This document shows, one piece after another, positions 20,140-20,367 of a stretch of 20,367 bases of DNA. The stretch is taken from the IMG/VR virus record IMGVR_UViG_3300042381_000152, positions 1 through 20,367 of that record. One strand, written 5' to 3'. The translations under genes and the position numbers were made by a program. How positions within the stretch are numbered: position 1 is the first letter of the stretch; each line of letters opens with the position of its first letter. The notes beneath the pieces are model-generated. The model was not told the DNA's origin. It ran no database searches and saw only the letters and a list, made by a program, of their open reading frames with translations. Origin of the DNA: a virus.

Positions 20140-20322
20140 TCATTTTGGCAAATGAACAATAGTAGACCAAATTACGCCCGCCATGCCGACAAGCATAACT
20201 CCGCAAGCCTTAATTAAAATTCCCTCAAGCCGTTTCAATCGGGCGTTTATTTGCTCGTACCGTAGGGCGCAAACTTCTTCGTGCGTACTCAGTCGGGCTT
20301 CGGTCGCTGTCAGTTCCATCAT
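20140..20322 (-). CDS. XhlA-like membrane protein, lysis-associated
   Basis: 60 aa. A helical heptad-like N-terminal part (LRYEQINARLKRLEG) is followed by one membrane segment (CGVMLVGMAGVIWSTIVHL). This layout matches XhlA-type haemolysin/holin-associated proteins of many phages. It opens the lysis block in this window. The start could be the ATG at 20322 or the next ATG at 20319. It may help the holin. Confidence 0.65.
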   Translation of the reverse strand: MMELTATEARLSTHEEVCALRYEQINARLKRLEGILIKACGVMLVGMAGVIWSTIVHLPK

Positions 20323-20367
20323 TTTGCACTTTCATCATTTCGCGGTTTGCTACTAACCGTTGGTCAT

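Noticed and set aside
20323-20367. End of an upstream tail or lysis gene at the right edge
   Set aside because: Two minus-strand frames stop within the last 15 bases and the third runs into the XhlA-like gene; too little sequence to assign a gene end.

Overview
The window is a compact, gene-dense stretch (roughly 40% GC by eye) of a tailed double-stranded DNA bacteriophage with an HK97-type head. The evidence is a complete head and packaging block (small and large terminase, portal, prohead protease, major capsid protein), a holin/M15-endolysin lysis block, an ERF recombinase with an SSB-like partner, and a Cro-like switch region. Shine-Dalgarno sites, ATGA start/stop overlaps and an exported small lysis-cassette protein fit a Gram-negative host, perhaps a betaproteobacterium or another freshwater host; that is inference. 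I see no integrase, CI-size repressor, tRNA or CRISPR array, so the lifestyle is undecided.

Layout. Everything from 1 to 13023 is read leftward (minus strand). From the control region going left: a small unknown gene, a Cro-like HTH gene, a folded RNA element, a replication-initiation-like gene, small zinc-binding and nuclease genes, an AT-rich insert (unknown, glycosyltransferase-like and GNAT-like genes), the IbrA-like PP-loop gene, the IbrB-like ParB gene, a second ParB-fold gene, an HNH nuclease, terminase, portal, protease and capsid. A terminator follows the capsid gene, and a new gene starts at 90 and leaves the window. 13024-13477 is a divergent control region with four related operators and a perfect-consensus rightward promoter. 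From 13478 to 18579 genes are read rightward: amidoligase, gamma-glutamylcyclotransferase-like, DUF932, several small proteins, ERF recombinase, SSB-like and a PD-(D/E)XK-like nuclease. From 18545 to 20322 the minus strand resumes with endolysin, holin and lysis-accessory genes. If the genome is circular or circularly permuted, tail genes should lie beyond the left edge and re-enter at the right edge just upstream of lysis.

How it works together. Two divergent early units leave the control region. The rightward unit carries recombination genes and a peptide-amide chemistry pair. The leftward unit carries the switch gene, replication and accessory genes, then packaging and head genes. Points most worth a second look are a three-way-junction RNA with C4-antisense-like logic upstream of the replication gene (12472-12537), the two operator pairs (13170-13373), the IbrA/IbrB plus second ParB-fold cassette next to the packaging genes, and a long hairpin at 18025-18098 that is not an obvious terminator.
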